Both the position numbers and the translations under genes were made by a program. 64,000 nucleotides of DNA from Fragilariopsis cylindrus CCMP1102 (lineage: Eukaryota > Bacillariophyta > Bacillariophyceae > Bacillariales > Bacillariaceae): assembly GCA_900095095.1 (NCBI GenBank), contig FMBT01000308.1:432512-496511 (forward strand), in the 5' to 3' direction. Of the stretch, positions 36,198 through 47,635 are shown one piece after another. Under the pieces are notes generated by a model. That model made no database searches and had not been told where the DNA came from. It was given only the letters and a program-made list of their open reading frames with translations. Within the stretch, counting starts at the first letter, position 1. Every line of letters starts with the position of its first letter.

Positions 36198-37286
36198 TCT
36201 ATTCCCAATAGACACCAAGGTCAAATTGTTTGCGTTTATATTTTTCAGTCTATACCTGCAGGTATTGATGACGAGAAGTATGATAACATTCACTTCTTGG
36301 TACAGTACAGTGATTATGACACTACACACTTTGCATAAACAATCCACGATTATTTAGTTTCGTTCAGCCCCCACGTTCTTAAATAGTGCCGGAAGGCAAT
36401 GCTGTACTAGCTACAGTACAGTTAGCTGGCAGTATTGACGTACCTTGAGTACTGTACTAAGTATTATGAAAGTACAAATCATACTGATGAGTCACACATT
36501 CAAAATATTGATTCATTCGATTCAATCCTTTTAAAGTTGACACGCGACTACTTTAAAACAAAAATCAAATCAACTGACCGTGAATACGAGATAGTGATTT
36601 TATTTTATGGCCTATCTTGTCATTATTCAGGCCGAAACATTTCTCGAATGAACAAGTCGGCGGTCGTATGACCTTAATTATTTTGAAATAAGAGAATACA
36701 CTAACAACTGCTTTATTAAGAAACTAGTTTAATTGACGGACCTTCAAGTTTATAGCTTTTGTGACGCATGTTCTTCTCGCTTAAGTAGTATAACGAAAAT
36801 AATAGTGCAAATTCTCATCATCTGTTAGGAAAATCTTGCCCAACTACGTAGTAGCCTATGTATTTATTTGCGGCGCGATATATTTAAGAACACACACGTC
36901 AATAATGATGTGTCGAAAATTAAAACATCATCATAATCATCATCTCTTCTAAAATGCTACTTGGATACTAGTATTTTTCGTTTCTGTCGTTTGATGAAAT
37001 TGTGATTTTTATTCGTGTTATGGCTACCAGCAATTTTTACTTCTACGTAAGTATTACAATTGAGAAGAATGAATAGCAAACAAGAGAAGAATACCATAAA
37101 ATAAATTATTGCAAATACAGTACTTGTACGACAATATCAACATTATTTCTATCGTTCGCCCATCTAAGTTACATACCGCATACGGTAAAGGTATTACATC
37201 ATTCTATTATACTCGAGCAACATTGAAGAATATTCGCATCGCATCAGGATCTTTCTGCAGTATCGATTGAACTTTGAGTGTTGAGT
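36198..37286. other. Divergent intergenic region, about 1.1 kb
   Basis: Upstream space of two divergent genes. AT-rich; a few short imperfect palindromes of the TACTGTAC type occur at about 36400-36460. No gene is seen. Confidence 0.45.
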
Positions 37287-38689
37287 ATGTACAACAGCAA
37301 TCATTATAATTTTTTCCAATCGATACCAGTGCAATCCGATAGCTTCTCAGATAACGAGGAAAGAATAGAATCTTCTGCTTCTTCAAGTACCACCACGATG
37401 AAGCCTCTTAGAAGTAACTGTCGAACGCGGAAAGTCAGTGACCTTGCTGCTTCTTGTTGCCAGGCGCAATCGTTGTCGTCGTCATCAGTATCGTCATCGA
37501 TAAATGGTGTTTCGCCACATGATTCCTCTTCTTCAACGTCATCGACGTCTTCTATCTCAACTGGATCCGACTGTAAGACACAGAAGGAGTCAACATTACT
37601 CCAAAGGATTAAAAAAATGATGGATATTGAACGAACCAATCGATCATCAACGGACGATTACAGAGCTATTCAACACGTTGACCAGTCCTATCACAAGCAA
37701 GTTTGGAGAGAACGAGTAGCACAGTGGTGTTACGATGTTCTTGACTACCTAGAAGAATCCCGAGACGTTGCCTCCACGGCTATGAATATTATTGATCGTT
37801 ACCTTGCGGTACTATCGAAAGATTCATCATCGTCGTCGTCGATAACAGCGATTGGTGAATTCGACTATGAAGTGATCTCTTTCACTGCGCTCTTCCTCGC
37901 CATACGTGTTTCTGGCTCGAGCAAGGATCTTGAAATATCTGAATTGTTACAACTAAGTAGCAGTTCGGGCGCTCCTCAAGCTCGGCACATACTTTCGGCT
38001 GGTAACAGCATGCTTGCAAAACTTTCCTGGGATCATCAAATCCTAACACCCAATGCATTTTTAAGGGAGCTTGTTGCATTACTATTGATGCAACATGATA
38101 AAGAAAGTACTAGTGTTAACAACAACGGTGAAATTGAAACTATGACACGAGAAAGTATCGGAAACTAACGGACTTTGCTTCGTACTTGGTCGAAGTTTCC
38201 GTTTGTGACATATTTTTCAGTGCTGTGGCTCCCTCCGAAATTGCCTTCGGTGCTATCGCTCTAGCGATGACGTGTAATCCAGATCTATTTGCAACTGAAT
38301 GTCAACACCAACGATTCTTTTCTAATTTCTTCCAAATCATCCATGAACATACGTCGATGGACATTGAATCCGAACATATGAATTCTATCGTCTCACGCTT
38401 ACTGAATGTATATAATCAAAGTCAAGAGGCAGTAGCAGAGACTTCTAGGGAAACCATAGTTCAATGGAGAAATGCGAATGGTCATCCAACTACCTTACCT
38501 CACATTATTACAGACATAGTAGAAGTCAGTGATGATAGTGCTGTACATCGTGGAAGCTTTTCTTCCAACAATAACAAATCAGGGTGTGACATCCTGCACC
38601 ATGGTGGTCAACTTGTAAATACAATAACAGAAGTAACTAGACCAGTTTCACCACTGCCCATACAAATGAATGGCTATCACGGCTCATAA
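37287..38689 (+). CDS. Diatom-specific-type cyclin (dsCYC-like), one frame break
   Basis: The first ATG in frame is at 37287. An N-terminal Ser-rich region of about 115 residues precedes the cyclin box, which starts near YHKQVWRERVAQWCYDVLDY and includes VASTAMNIIDRYLAV, ISFTALFLAIRVS and LSWDHQILTPNAFLREL. This arrangement, with 'RvaqWcydVvD', is typical of the expanded dsCYC group of diatoms. At about 38165 the frame stops, and the second cyclin fold resumes in another frame: KLTDFASYLVEVSVCDIFFS, VAPSEIAFGAIALAM. A single-base indel at the GGAAAC tract explains it. The C-terminal 100 residues are not conserved in appearance. Role inferred: cell-cycle entry in response to environmental cues, as known for this group. 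Confidence 0.75.
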
Positions 38690-39857
38690 TAAATCATCCA
38701 GCTCTCACCTTAAATCCAAAGCCGTTGATACAAGACAAGAAAAATTGAACTTGGAGTAACACGAAAGCATATACATACATCACGAACTGCTTTGAAACTT
38801 CAAATGTGCTTTACCATCCAAACGTGGGAATATAAAGACAGACTAAGCCGAACCCTGCAACATTGTTTATCGTTTACTTTTCAAGTTGGTTATTATGCCA
38901 TTTATTTCTCCATCTCTCTCGATTTCAATCTCTATCCTCGTGCATCACATTTTACGATATATATTATCCGATGAAACACGAAGATTGTGCAAAATAAATG
39001 AAAACGAGGTGATGATACATACATATCACACACTTTCTCCCTCCCCTTTGTTCACATAACAACAAAAAACAGCGACACACCCACAAACTGCAAATACAAA
39101 CATATGATCATAATTCCTGTTTTATTTTGTGGACTTGACGAATGCAACAAAGTGCTCTTATATACAGCAAGAATATACATACATAGAAGTAATAAAGATG
39201 CCAACGTCGTACTGGAAAGTGCGGTACCGAATGCTAACACTTAGACATAAAATACAGCAACCCCCTTTCCAATTCATTTAAAGTTCTAAATTAATATAAT
39301 ACAATTAAAAGAAAATTTAGTTAAAAATTAGACAGTATTCAAGTGTCAATGATACTTTAAAATGTGCTCTTTGCAAGAAATGATAGTTAGATATAAAGCT
39401 GAAGAATAATCACCGTTACATTCTTCAGCTTCATATAACATAATGTATCCGCTTCAAAAGTTTGTTGTCCCCAGCAGGTTAGTTGGTAACAATTTACAAT
39501 AATTATTGAGAGAGTCATTCTTGCTTCAAGAACACTAGAATTTTAATTAACAATATTTTTTTCGTAATGACTCAAACCCCCTGGGCCTTTGCTAGTGTTG
39601 CCACATCACGTTGTGCGACGTTGGCATTTAGGTTCGGCTTGAACTTTACTTCTTTGAAATATTCTGAGAAGTCTTTCGTGCTTTTTTTTAATCTTGAATT
39701 CTGTATTATCATTCAAACATACCGTTTTGTACCGAGGTAAGTTAACTCCTTACCATAAAATTTCAGATTGTATCCTGAATAGAAAGCAGCACAAGAACAC
39801 ACAAACAGTAATCGTAACAACAAGATTCCATCCATCATCCTTATCCATTTCGCAAAC
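38690..39857. other. Intergenic region, about 1.2 kb, with a hairpin
   Basis: No gene is supported. A strong inverted repeat lies at 39391-39436 (listed separately). The rest is AT-rich without repeats. Confidence 0.5.
39391..39436. repeat. Hairpin-forming inverted repeat
   Basis: Left arm 39391-39407 and right arm 39420-39436 pair over 17 positions with one mismatch (12 perfect pairs next to the loop). The loop has 12 bases. It could be a transcript 3' end structure or a foldback remnant. Confidence 0.6.
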
Positions 39858-40773
39858 ATGTCTACTTCTTATCGTATTGGGAATCGAGGAACATCGTCGT
39901 CATCATCCGAATCGACTATTTTAAAATCCCTATTGGAACTTCGTTCATCATCGTCTCACGACGACAACAGCTCCATTACCTTTTTGAATTGTAAATGGTC
40001 ACCACGAATTGTCCAAAGCCTTCGCAAGTTGTTAGTGAGAGATGGACGATTTTTTTCTACCATTAAGTTCTTTGATTGTGACTTCAACAACAACGACGAC
40101 GACACAAACACAAACTCATATTTCGCGGAAATTCTGAACATGATATTGGCCCACAATGTGACAAGATCATTGATTATCAAAGGTAGAAACGGGAACGATG
40201 GAGAAGAAGTAACAACAGCATGCGAATCTTCCTTGCGTTCTTCTTCCTTGAATGTTTCTATCCTGACCGCATTACGAGAAGGGATCTCGATTAATACATC
40301 CCTCAAATCCTTGAGATTATCAATATCATCAGGTTTGAATGTTTCATCATCCACGACAGACGTCGAAGATGACGACGACACTTCTCAATGGTGGCAAGCT
40401 TTCATCATCAATACAACCCTGACAGATTTAGATTTGTCTGGTTCGTATTTATCTCAGTCTACAGTAACTGGCTTATCTAATGCCTTGTCACTTAACACCT
40501 TCCTACAATCTCTCAACTTGAGCAGATGTTACCTCAACGATCAATTTATATCGGAAATAGTACGATGTATTCAAGAACATCCTACGCTTACAAAATTAAA
40601 TCTATCCCGTAACTACCTTGCGAAGAGTACTAATACTCTAGCCGTTGATGCTATTACTGATTTATTACGGTCGTCTCATGATGATGATAATAATAATAAA
40701 AGTGTTCTTACAAGCCTCGATTTATCTTACCAACGACAACCACTAAAAAGAATACCGAAAGCAGAAGAAGAAG

Positions 40774-40805
<32 letters not shown>

Positions 40806-41504
40806 GAAGAAGAAGAAGAAAATCAAACATTACGAAGACAACAGGCGATGGCATTTGCTAATGCTTTAGATGCACTTTCTACGAACACGACACTTCAAAT
40901 AATCAATTTATCAGGCAATATTGGTTGCTTTGCAGATATACGTAATGTGAAAACATTAAGTTCATGTTTGATATCCAACACAAATCTGTGCAGTGTTGAT
41001 GTATCCTGTTGTGACATTGATACTACTACCAATGGTGGTATCCAGTATTTAGCAAAACACTGTATCCCTCATTGTAGTGATAGATTAAAATCATTAATTC
41101 TTTTCAATGATGATGATGGAAGTAATAATAATAACAACGATGACAATGATTACATCAACCTGGAAAAATCTACAATTGAAGTTCTAGCTACAGGTTTGCA
41201 ATCAAATACAACACTTGTGAATTTGGGTGAAACAACATCATCATCGAACAAAACTTCTTATTGTGTCATTCAACATTTATTGAATATTAATCGAGGAGGT
41301 CGTCGTGCCTTACGAAGTAACGATAATCTCCCATTAGCGGCCTGGTCGTATGTATTGGCACGGGCAGGTAACATTGAATACGACGATGATGATACGATGG
41401 ATGTCGATTCATCGTCAACTTCCAGCACCGCTGCCGCCGAGGCCACATCTGCTTCTGTTTTATTTGAACTTCTTCGTGGACCAGCTTTATTGGAACGAAG
41501 GTAA
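39858..41504 (+). CDS. Leucine-rich-repeat (RNI-like) protein
   Basis: One exon, 548 residues, ATG at 39858. From residue about 140 it shows RNI-type LRR units with the LxxLxLSxxxL pattern: LTDLDLSGSYL, LQSLNLSRCYL, LTKLNLSRNYL, LTSLDLSYQRQ, LQIINLSGNIG. A (GAA)n microsatellite puts about 22 Glu in the middle of the array (about residues 304-325). The C-terminus GGRRALRSNDNLPLAAWSYV followed by SVLFELLRGPALLERR is a tail I recognise from many diatom LRR proteins. There is no signal peptide or membrane helix, so a cytoplasmic interaction role is likely. No catalytic domain is present. Confidence 0.85.
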
Positions 41505-42153
41505 TATCATTACTATCACAATCATCAGCAAACTTTTTGCTGTCCCAAATAAATCCCTATATAATCATTATAGATCATAATTTTAGAGAAAAATACTACC
41601 TTGCAGAAATAAATTGAATTTAAATCCATTACAGTAGTATTCTTTGTAGTACACGTGTAGTTATCTCTCTCACAAGTATGATACATGATGCTATGTATTG
41701 TTTATGTTTTTTTTCAACTTATCACAACATATGGTATGAATACTTTATACAGAAACAAATTGTTGTTACTGTACAAGGAAATATCTAACAGATGAAGTCA
41801 TGATACATCATCTTGTAAATATTGTGGGTGGTTATGAATGTAAGCTAGTCGTTCTCGTCTATGCACGCATTGTAATAGATTTCCGACACAATGAAACCAT
41901 TGCGATATGAGAACATCGTGAGAATCTGTATATAAGTTTTTGATAGGATCTTTTTTATAAATAATGATCAAATAATTAATTCAGATTCCAGCAATCGATA
42001 AAATATAGAATCCTATTATTCTGTTATTACTTACCCACCCCCCCCACCCCCCCCCTCTCTCTCTCTCTCTTCCTCCCCATTTGGACGTTATCATAGTTCC
42101 TAATGATTTTGGCTACTTTACGCAAGCTAGCTAGGCACGACAAGACCAAGAAA
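41505..42153. other. Intergenic region with C/T-rich tract
   Basis: Convergent 3' space. At 42032-42078 the plus strand is almost entirely pyrimidine: blocks of C separated by A, then (CT)n, then CCTCCCC. Such a tract can form triplex DNA, and the minus strand could form G-quadruplexes. No gene is seen. Confidence 0.6.
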
Positions 42154-42861
42154 TTAAATACATTCCTCAAATTCATCTAAAGGAAATTCACACCCTAGCC
42201 CCTTGAAAGTTTGTCCAATAAATAGTTTCGACCATCGATCAGGTGGTCTTTCTTTCTTTATTATCATTGTTAATGTTGGTTGTTCTTTTCCTTTTCCTAT
42301 TTCTACTTCCTTTTCTCCGTCACCATTAGGTAATAATTGTACATCATTGGTTTTTTCAATCCTGCCCATGATTTCTTCTTCGCCATCAGATGAAGCATCA
42401 AAATTACAACCATCACCAGTATCGGCATCGGCATCGGCATCGGCATCCATAACAGTAGTCTTGCCATCGTCGTATTGTTTTCGAGCCTCTTTCCAGATTA
42501 TATCAAAATCTTGGGTTGATAGTTCTGAAAATTTATGTTTCCAAAATCGTTTTCTTGCATTGAAAATTGCTGTTGCGTTGTTTTTAATCCTATCTTTATG
42601 AAGTGTAAGATCATTAAAGATTTGATCTACATCAGAATCAGTAACTACAGATTTTTGATTGGCTAATATACGTCGTCGTTTGGCTAATGTTGGTTGCGTT
42701 CCCGCGGTAACAGCCACAGCTGTGGACGAGTCTAATTCTTCGTAACGATCGCGAACCTTCTTCTTTCCAAAATAAAAACCTGCTCTATTATTTCCTTTCT
42801 TCGCTGCTGCTACTGCTGCTGCTGCTGCTGCAGCTGCAAAATTGGTACTACCGCCTTTCAT
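42154..42861 (-). CDS. Hypothetical protein, nuclear-looking, charged
   Basis: 235 residues from an ATG at 42861. A poly-Ala run starts the protein, then a basic patch (LAKRRRILANQ) that could be a nuclear localisation signal. The central helical segment (DQIFNDLTLHKDRIKNNATA, ARKRFWKHKFSELSTQDFD) looks ordered. An Ala-Asp run made by a GCATCG microsatellite follows. The end, PPDRWSKLFIGQTFKGLGCE FPLDEFEECI, is well structured and probably the conserved part. I do not recognise the family. Confidence 0.55.
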   Translation of the reverse strand: MKGGSTNFAAAAAAAAVAAAKKGNNRAGFYFGKKKVRDRYEELDSSTAVAVTAGTQPTLAKRRRILANQKSVVTDSDVDQIFNDLTLHKDRIKNNATAIFNARKRFWKHKFSELSTQDFDIIWKEARKQYDDGKTTVMDADADADADTGDGCNFDASSDGEEEIMGRIEKTNDVQLLPNGDGEKEVEIGKGKEQPTLTMIIKKERPPDRWSKLFIGQTFKGLGCEFPLDEFEECI

Positions 42862-43315
42862 ATTACTATTATAACTATAACTATATATTGTTATCTATAT
42901 TGCGTTTTTTTTTGAAATTTTTTTTTGGTCAGTTTGTTTTTGTTTGTCTTGTAGAGGAAAATTCAATAGGTCGAGGTCAGTCGGAGGGAGGCACAGTACC
43001 AGTAAGGTGAAAGGTGAAGTGAACAAGAGCGCGTAAACGTATCAACGTAAAATAATGTAGTAGGACCTACTGTATACCCTGAAAATGCGCCAGTAAAATC
43101 TGAAAAAATATCCGTTAAGTAAAAAACTAATTTCAAATTACGTACTGTTTGTGGATCCTACTTGATAGTATTTTTGCTTCTGGACATCGTTTTCGTTTTC
43201 ATTCTTATCCCAAATATCTAACACTAATAGTATCGTCCTGGTCATACTTGCGCTTGTACACATCCAACAGTAACTATCTTCTAAGTTTTGTTCCCTAATA
43301 CATCTTCACTTCATC
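42862..43315. promoter_or_regulatory. Divergent promoter region
   Basis: About 450 bases between two outward genes; T-rich runs at about 42907-42930; no defined element recognised. Confidence 0.4.
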
Positions 43316-44934
43316 ATGATTAAGAATGCACAATTATGGCAAGGTTTCCTACAATTCTTCCTCCTTTTTGGATATTTCTCTTCCGTCATAGTTCGGGGAC
43401 AAACTAATAGTCTATTTCGCGGGTATCACGGTGACAAGAAGGATAACGATGGGATCATAACTGATGTTCCTCTAACGACGAAACTTTCGAATGGGTTGAT
43501 CATGCCATTGGTTGGATTGGGGGTACGTTAAAAATTAGTGGACTGAACAGAATGCAAAAAAAAAAAGTGTTCAATTCGTCGACTGACTCTTTCTAATTCA
43601 CTCTTAACATTATTTCTATTATTTATACAAAAACGTGCGTGGCATGGTACTGCGTATAGGTTGGGAATTTACAAAGAAATTTAGTAGAAACTATGATACA
43701 TCACGGCTTAAATGACGATCTTCGAGTACGACTTATCGATACGGCCCATCAATCCGGCAATGAAAGAGAAGTAGCTCGTGGCATTACGACAGGAGTTAAA
43801 GATTTGAAAGAGAAATGGGCATCGAATACTAGTAATAATCACGACAGCAGTAAAGAACGGATACAAGTTCATGTCGTAACGAAAATTTGGTACACATATT
43901 TAGGATATGCGCGTACGAAATTAGCGGTCGATGAAATTCTACAAAGTTTCGAGGAGGCAATTAAAGATTCGAATGTTGATTTAAAGTTGACTATTATACT
44001 TCACTGGCCACAATGTCATGATAATATCCCTTGGATGAATTGCAAGGAAGAAGAAGATCAATTACCTGATAGAATTAAAAATGCAGGTCCACCTCCTCAC
44101 TTAGATAAGGCTAGCTGGAAGGAATCTTGGAGAGCCCTAGAAGAAATTTACGATAACAACAACTCTGTTGATAATAATAATGACGAATACTCTTCCGTTA
44201 TTGCTGGTATCGGTATCAGTAACTTTGATTACGATACATTGCAAACTTTGTTACAGACATCCAAAGTTGCGCCTCATTTAGCTCAAATCAACGTATGGTC
44301 AGTCATGAACGACCCGGCATTTATCGAACTGCTCCATGAAAACAATATTCATATCCAGGTCTACAATGTAATGAATGGAATTATCGAACAGGTACTCAAC
44401 AATCCGAAAGCACATCATCATATTTTAATGATAGCAAACCAATTAGAACAGAAATCAATTCATAGTAGCAGTAGTTCCGCAAATGATGAGATTGTTGAGA
44501 AGGTTTATTTCTCACAAGTCATTCTTAAATGGCTTGTCCAGTTTGGTATATCTGTGATACCCCGTACATCCCAATCAAATCGGTTAACTCAAAATTCAGC
44601 CGTTGCTATTTCTAAGATCCCTTCGATGAGTGAGGAACAAATGGACACCGCTGGTAGGGCTATTCTTGCATTTATCAATAATCAAGATTTAGAGGATGAC
44701 AAACTTGTCAAAGTCCGATTTCACGCGAAAGAGTCCGATATGTTCCTGTACTGGGTTTCACAAGAAGACAATGAAAGTCAACTTGCTTTCATCGAGAAGG
44801 GAAGTAGCTATGAAGAGCATACCCATCCAGGTCATAGATTTAAGGTTTATCACGCTTACGATCCAGATCAATTTGAATCATTCTCGATTCATGGGCACTA
44901 TGGCGACTCTCAAGATATACATGTTGAACTATAA
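43316..44934 (+). CDS. Secreted aldo/keto reductase-like protein fused to a VHL-beta-like domain
   Basis: Exon 1 is 43316-43522 and exon 2 is 43660-44934 (GTACGT donor, TATAG acceptor); the join gives 493 residues. A signal peptide (FLQFFLLFGYFSSVIV) starts it. The AKR barrel follows: LSNGLIMPLVGLGVGN, RLIDTAHQSGNE, VHVVTKIWYTYLGY, LTIILHWPQ, GIGISNFDYDTLQTLL, and near the end SVIPRTSQSNRL. The catalytic Asp, Lys and His are present, but the catalytic Tyr position of DTAxxYGNE is Ser (about residue 101). Residues about 415-493 form a second domain, MFLYWVSQEDNESQLAFIEK with THPGHRFKVYHAY. It resembles the VHL beta domain, with its Trp-Val strand, glycine turn and 'PGH-F' motif. Activity and substrate are open. 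Confidence 0.8.
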
Positions 44935-45695
44935 TTTTTTTTTTAAATTAATACGCATTTGTATCGCAGAATATTATATGGTAGGAGAAGAACAACGATT
45001 CAGAAAGTATTTTTAAAAACAATGTAAATATAACGATGATGACAATGCGCTTTCAGTGCGGGAATTGTCTACTATCTAGGTAGAGATGAGGTAGCAAAGG
45101 TCTTCCAAAATATGTTGCTTCGTAATATTGTTTCCGCTTCTTTTCCTTTTTTAGAGATTATATGCATATTATTTTCTTCTCCTAGGCTACTCTTTTATGT
45201 ATGATATACAGTAGTATGAAATGTTACACACACACAGAGTGACTAATCAATTTGTTAGTTAAATATACTACAGTAGCCTAGAGTAGCTTCATCATGTAGA
45301 GAATATATTGTGTAACAAAGCATATACATGAAGCTTGAGGAGTGAAAAATGAGTTTTGATTATTCTAACTAATCAGTAATACTAGTATATTTGTCCATCG
45401 AGGGGGGGGGGGGGGGCGGGGGGGCGCAAATTTAATTAAATTCCACAAAAAATGAAAGAACGTGAAATCGCTCTCCATGATTTCGAGATTGAATGTGATA
45501 CAATAATTGTAGATTGTTTTAATTTCTACATTTATGATGTGTAACACAATAACGCACAGACACGATCAAGTATAGTCGAAACACCTTGGCTTGGTTAACT
45601 TATCTTACTATGCAATAGCACTTATTTGCCATTCAATATCCTTTATCCTTTACACCAGATCCTACTCATGTACAACCAATACAGAGTGGGCAACA
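44935..45695. other. Intergenic region with G homopolymer
   Basis: No gene seen. G runs of 15 and 7 separated by a C lie at 45402-45424 and could form a G-quadruplex. These tracts are also typical points of assembly error. Confidence 0.5.
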
Positions 45696-47162
45696 ATGAA
45701 TCATGCTCCTCCTCGAATAAACCCCGCGATTCCAGATTCAATTGGTGGATTACTGGCGGAAGAATGGATGATCGACCCTTCTTCGACTTTTCCGTCGTTT
45801 TTGGAGCGAATGATGATGGAAGGAGCTCGAATATCTGGCTGGCAAACTCTTCGAATGATATTTCGAGTCTTGGAAGAACAACTATCTCGATTGCTGGATG
45901 AAGATCGACGTCACGATGACAATGTTAGTTACAATAGCGTCGAATATAGGCGAAGGTGGACTAAAACTTTCCGAAGTTGGTCCGTACGAATTGCCAGAAT
46001 GTTCCTTCAAAGGGTTAAACCGTTCGGGTCCGAAATTCGTTTTATTATTGTGTATATGATAGAACGAAGCTCTTTGCTGTATTCAAATGCAACGATTTCA
46101 GATGCATTATACGGGGCGAAGCGTGTAAAATTAGGAACAACAACATTGCACTCGAATTCGTCGATACCAACAAACTCTTCTCAAGGAGAAGAAGGAAGAA
46201 AAAGAAGTCTATTACCCATAACCAAAAATGATAGTATACGCCTTGCGTTTTTAATGGCTTTTGGTCCTTACCTTGAAGAGCGATCCGAGTCTTTCTTTCA
46301 ATATATTCTCGAACTGTTTTCTTCCTCCCCTAGAATAATATCCAGTGAAAGAAGCTCCAACGGTACGACTAATAGAACTAAGACGAACAAATTGCTGATC
46401 ATTCTCAAGACTGCATTCCCCCTATTGCGCATGACGACAAAGGGGACATTCTTATGGTACCGATGGAAATACTTGCTGGGGCGCTCCGTATTTTTTGACC
46501 CATACTCGAGCTGGCTAAATGTAATTGTGAGAAGAGTAACGATGGAGGACCAAGAGAAGCAACAAAACGTAACGCCACCGGTATCGGAAAAGGTCAGAAA
46601 AGATGGTAGTGCACTTCGTTCAGGTAGCATCCCGGAATACCTACAGAAACTAATCAGATCCCGTGGACTGCAGTTGACTGCAGTTGGAGTTGCATCATCT
46701 CTTGTCGCTTTGACGTTGATTGCACGTATCCGAGCATTACGACAGGAATTGCGTCAGGAACGAGAACTACATGAAATCCGGCAAGAACAACAGCAACAGC
46801 GACGGGAATCAGAACATGAAAGGGACCATAATGATCTCTCCTCCGATATATTCCACAAAGGTTCTATTCATAACAAATTATTGCCTCCACCGCCGAATCC
46901 TGTTTCTTTCAGTCATAGTAGCAGTAATATCAGAAAATCCGACAAAACTGATGTAAACTTACAGAACCTTGCTGGATGCAACCCTAATGTTTGTCCTCTG
47001 TGTAAACAACCACGAATTCATCCCACTGCTTCTACTGGGGGCTACGTTTTTTGCCTTAAGTGTATTCTCGCTTCCATTAGCCAACGCCCAGTATGTCCCG
47101 TAACGGGGAAAAGATGCCCTGAATCTAGTTTGGTACGACTTTATGAACCTAATCGAACTTGA
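45696..47162 (+). CDS. PEX12: Peroxin-12, peroxisomal RING E3 ligase subunit
   Basis: The in-frame ATG at 45696 gives 488 residues; the frame is open back to 45591, but the N-terminus from MNHAPPRINPAI fits the family better. The first 300 residues are the Pex2/Pex12 N-terminal membrane region, with FPSFLERMMMEGARISGWQ, YMIERSSLLY and WYRWKYLLGRS. A hydrophobic helix (VGVASSLVALTLIARI) follows. The C-terminal degenerate RING reads CPLCKQPRIHPTAS, GGYVFCLKCILASISQRPVC, PVTGKRCPES and VRLYEP. It lacks some zinc ligands, as is known for PEX12. With PEX2 and PEX10 it ubiquitinates the receptor PEX5 for recycling during peroxisomal matrix import. A Gln/Arg-rich linker precedes the RING. Confidence 0.9.
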   Translation: MNHAPPRINPAIPDSIGGLLAEEWMIDPSSTFPSFLERMMMEGARISGWQTLRMIFRVLEEQLSRLLDEDRRHDDNVSYNSVEYRRRWTKTFRSWSVRIARMFLQRVKPFGSEIRFIIVYMIERSSLLYSNATISDALYGAKRVKLGTTTLHSNSSIPTNSSQGEEGRKRSLLPITKNDSIRLAFLMAFGPYLEERSESFFQYILELFSSSPRIISSERSSNGTTNRTKTNKLLIILKTAFPLLRMTTKGTFLWYRWKYLLGRSVFFDPYSSWLNVIVRRVTMEDQEKQQNVTPPVSEKVRKDGSALRSGSIPEYLQKLIRSRGLQLTAVGVASSLVALTLIARIRALRQELRQERELHEIRQEQQQQRRESEHERDHNDLSSDIFHKGSIHNKLLPPPPNPVSFSHSSSNIRKSDKTDVNLQNLAGCNPNVCPLCKQPRIHPTASTGGYVFCLKCILASISQRPVCPVTGKRCPESSLVRLYEPNRT

Positions 47163-47635
47163 CGTAAGCCGTAAGGATATTGTAATCTTTCCTTTTATGT
47201 TTTGCATGGCGTCCAGCTATATGCAGTTCGTTTGCGATTTTAAAATAATTCGTATCTTGGTTTCGCCACAAGCAACTGATTGACTACACTATACTTTTCT
47301 AATTGAAATTTCTAATTCCAAGTTGGTGATCAAGTGAAAGCATACCATTCTGACAGGAAGTCACAGTCCCGCATCGACTATTTCTAAGAAAAGTTCACGT
47401 CATTGAACTAAAAATACAACATATTTTATAGTATTATTATCACTAGAATATAAGAATCCAGATCATTTCTTTCTTTCGACACCATTTCCCCCTCTTAGAC
47501 TAGCACCCCTCTTCTACATAATATACAAAACAGGATCGCACATGGAGCAGCAACTTCTGCTTTCGTGTAGGAATGTTGAAAACGAGTTGAGCGCTCCTAA
47601 AAATGTCCTTACCCTTCTACGAAATGGCACGGCGT
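47163..47635. other. Convergent intergenic region
   Basis: About 470 bases between the PEX12 stop and the end of the transporter gene. Nothing further is recognised. Confidence 0.5.

Noticed and set aside
39052-39240. 62-codon hydrophobic minus-strand frame
   Set aside because: Isolated, with no ordered domain; probably chance in AT-rich DNA.
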